This document shows, piece by piece, positions 63,054 through 64,000 of a stretch of 64,000 nucleotides of DNA. Numbering within the stretch: position 1 is the first letter of the stretch; each line of letters opens with the position of its first letter. The stretch comes from Halolamina sediminis (GTDB lineage Archaea; Halobacteriota; Halobacteria; Halobacteriales; Haloferacaceae): positions 186,001-250,000 of the forward strand of contig NZ_CVUA01000001.1 in NCBI RefSeq assembly GCF_001282785.1, in the 5' to 3' direction. Below the pieces are notes generated by a model. That model saw only the letters and a program-made list of their open reading frames with translations, ran no database searches and was not told the origin of the DNA. The position numbers and the translations under genes are program-made.

Positions 63054-64000
63054 ATGCGCGCCGCAGTGCTCCGCGAGTACGGCGAACCGCTCGACGTGAC
63101 CGAACTGTCCGACCCCGAGCCCGGGCCCGACGGCGCCGTCGTCGAGGTCGAGGCGTGCGGGATCTGTCGGAGCGACTGGCACGCCTGGCAGGGCCACGGC
63201 GAGTGGGCCGACGATCAGGTGCCGCTGGACTACGTGCTCGGCCACGAGCCGGCGGGTCGGGTCGTCGCGGTCGGGGAGGACGTCGACCGCGTCGCGGTCG
63301 GCGACCGCGTGGTCGTCCCGTTCAGCCTCGGCTGCGGGGGCTGTGGGGAGTGCCGGACCGGCCACGGGAACACCTGCGAGGACGGCCTCGCGCTGGGGTT
63401 CGAGTCAGACGTGCCCGGCGCGTTCGCCGAGAAAGTGGGCGTCCCCCACGCCGACCACAACCTCCAGACGCTGCCCGACGGCGTGAGCTTCCGGGACGTG
63501 GCCGCGGTCGGCTGCCGGTACATGACCGCGTTCCACGCGCTTTCCCACCGCGCCGACGTGGGCGGCGGCGACTGGGTCGCGGTCCACGGCTGCGGCGGCG
63601 TCGGGCTCTCGGCGGTCCAGATCGCCGACGCGCTCGGCGCGCGACCGATCGCGGTCGACGTGAGCGACGCCGCGCTCGCCCGCGCCGCGGACGTAGGCGC
63701 GAGCGAGACGGTCGACGGGAGCAACGCGGACGCAGTTGAGCGAATCCACGAGCTCACCGACGGCGGCGCTGCGGTCAGCCTCGACGCGCTCGGCCGCGCG
63801 GAGACCGCGCGGAACTCGGTCCGCTGTCTGCGCTCCCGCGGCACCCACGTGCAGGTGGGGCTGACGACCGACGCCGAGAAGGGCGAGGTGTCGCTGCCGA
63901 CCGACTGGATGACCCGCTGGGAGATCGACTGGCTCGGCTCGCGGGGGATGCCGCCCGCGCGCTTCGAGGAACTGCTCGCGATGGTCGACGACGGCACGCT
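63054..64000 (+). CDS. Zinc-dependent alcohol dehydrogenase (3' end beyond window)
   Basis: About 315 residues of an MDR-type alcohol dehydrogenase are visible from ATG 63054. Catalytic-zinc ligands are C38 (CGICRSDWH) and H64/E65 (GHEPAGRV), structural zinc cysteines C94, C97, C100 and C108, and the NAD-binding GCGGVGLSAVQ (about 181-191). The C-terminus is cut by the window edge. Substrate unknown. Confidence 0.9.
   Translation, partial: MRAAVLREYGEPLDVTELSDPEPGPDGAVVEVEACGICRSDWHAWQGHGEWADDQVPLDYVLGHEPAGRVVAVGEDVDRVAVGDRVVVPFSLGCGGCGECRTGHGNTCEDGLALGFESDVPGAFAEKVGVPHADHNLQTLPDGVSFRDVAAVGCRYMTAFHALSHRADVGGGDWVAVHGCGGVGLSAVQIADALGARPIAVDVSDAALARAADVGASETVDGSNADAVERIHELTDGGAAVSLDALGRAETARNSVRCLRSRGTHVQVGLTTDAEKGEVSLPTDWMTRWEIDWLGSRGMPPARFEELLAMVDDGT

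Overview
The window is about 64 kb of high-GC DNA from a halophilic archaeon of the class Halobacteria. The evidence is the strongly acidic proteome, archaeal information-processing genes (Orc1/Cdc6, RfcS, PriL, Hjc, aIF2-beta, aIF6, L39e, L31e, LX, SRP54, FtsY, prefoldin, thermosome), an archaeal A-type ATP synthase operon, a SAMP ubiquitin-like modifier, the CdrS/CdrL-FtsZ2 division module, and many leaderless genes with a TATA-like box about 25 nt before the start codon. Genus cannot be fixed from sequence alone. No rRNA, CRISPR array or intact transposase gene is visible; one intron-containing tRNA is present.

Layout. 1-5.7 kb: 5'-part of a phosphate transporter, S-adenosylhomocysteinase, Hjc resolvase, primase large subunit and clamp-loader small subunit. 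5.9-13.4 kb: a Thr/Pro-repeat surface protein, SAMP2-like modifier, a redoxin-GNAT fusion, phosphohexomutase, FMN reductase, GIY-YIG protein, a small histone-fold-like protein, RpiA and a VOC protein. 13.4-24.9 kb: Orc1/Cdc6, a radical SAM enzyme, several membrane proteins, prenyl synthase, a VTE3-like methyltransferase, a pilin, secreted or membrane regulators, and etfBA. 25.1-35.2 kb: the atpHIKECFAB operon (no atpD follows) and a thermosome gene. 35.7-41.2 kb: zinc-ribbon protein, tRNA-Arg(UCU) with a BHB intron, UPF0200/UPF0201 pair, HPP protein, two MgtE-type half transporters, an MFS permease. 41.2-47.3 kb: srp54 and the conserved rpl39e-rpl31e-eif6-rplX-pfdA-ftsY string. 47.4-54.1 kb: hypotheticals, a wHTH regulator with threonine synthase, ftsZ2-cdrS, cdrL and aIF2-beta. 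54.2-61.2 kb: a seven-gene, fully overlapping type IV pilus-like secretion locus. 61.3-64 kb: membrane protein, SDR-like NAD-binding protein and a partial zinc alcohol dehydrogenase.

The most unusual material is non-coding or cryptic: (i) a family of two-hairpin triloop elements (2.4, 13.25, 35.2 and probably 36.5 kb), one copy of which sits in frame inside a VOC protein gene and encodes a 19-residue insert; (ii) a second family of nested inverted-repeat elements between tandem genes (4.6, 14.6, 24.9 kb); (iii) a fold-back MITE-like element at 2.2-2.54 kb carrying a nested copy of (i); (iv) a repeated GTAAGACG operator-like motif, including an 18-bp palindrome, in front of cdrS-ftsZ2; and (v) the tRNA intron whose 5' half repeats the neighbouring exon.

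Functionally, the ATP synthase, thermosome, SRP/ribosome and division genes are core housekeeping. The pilus-like locus and surface protein are the main accessory functions. Start codons were chosen from homologous N-termini, 4-nt overlaps and TATA spacing.
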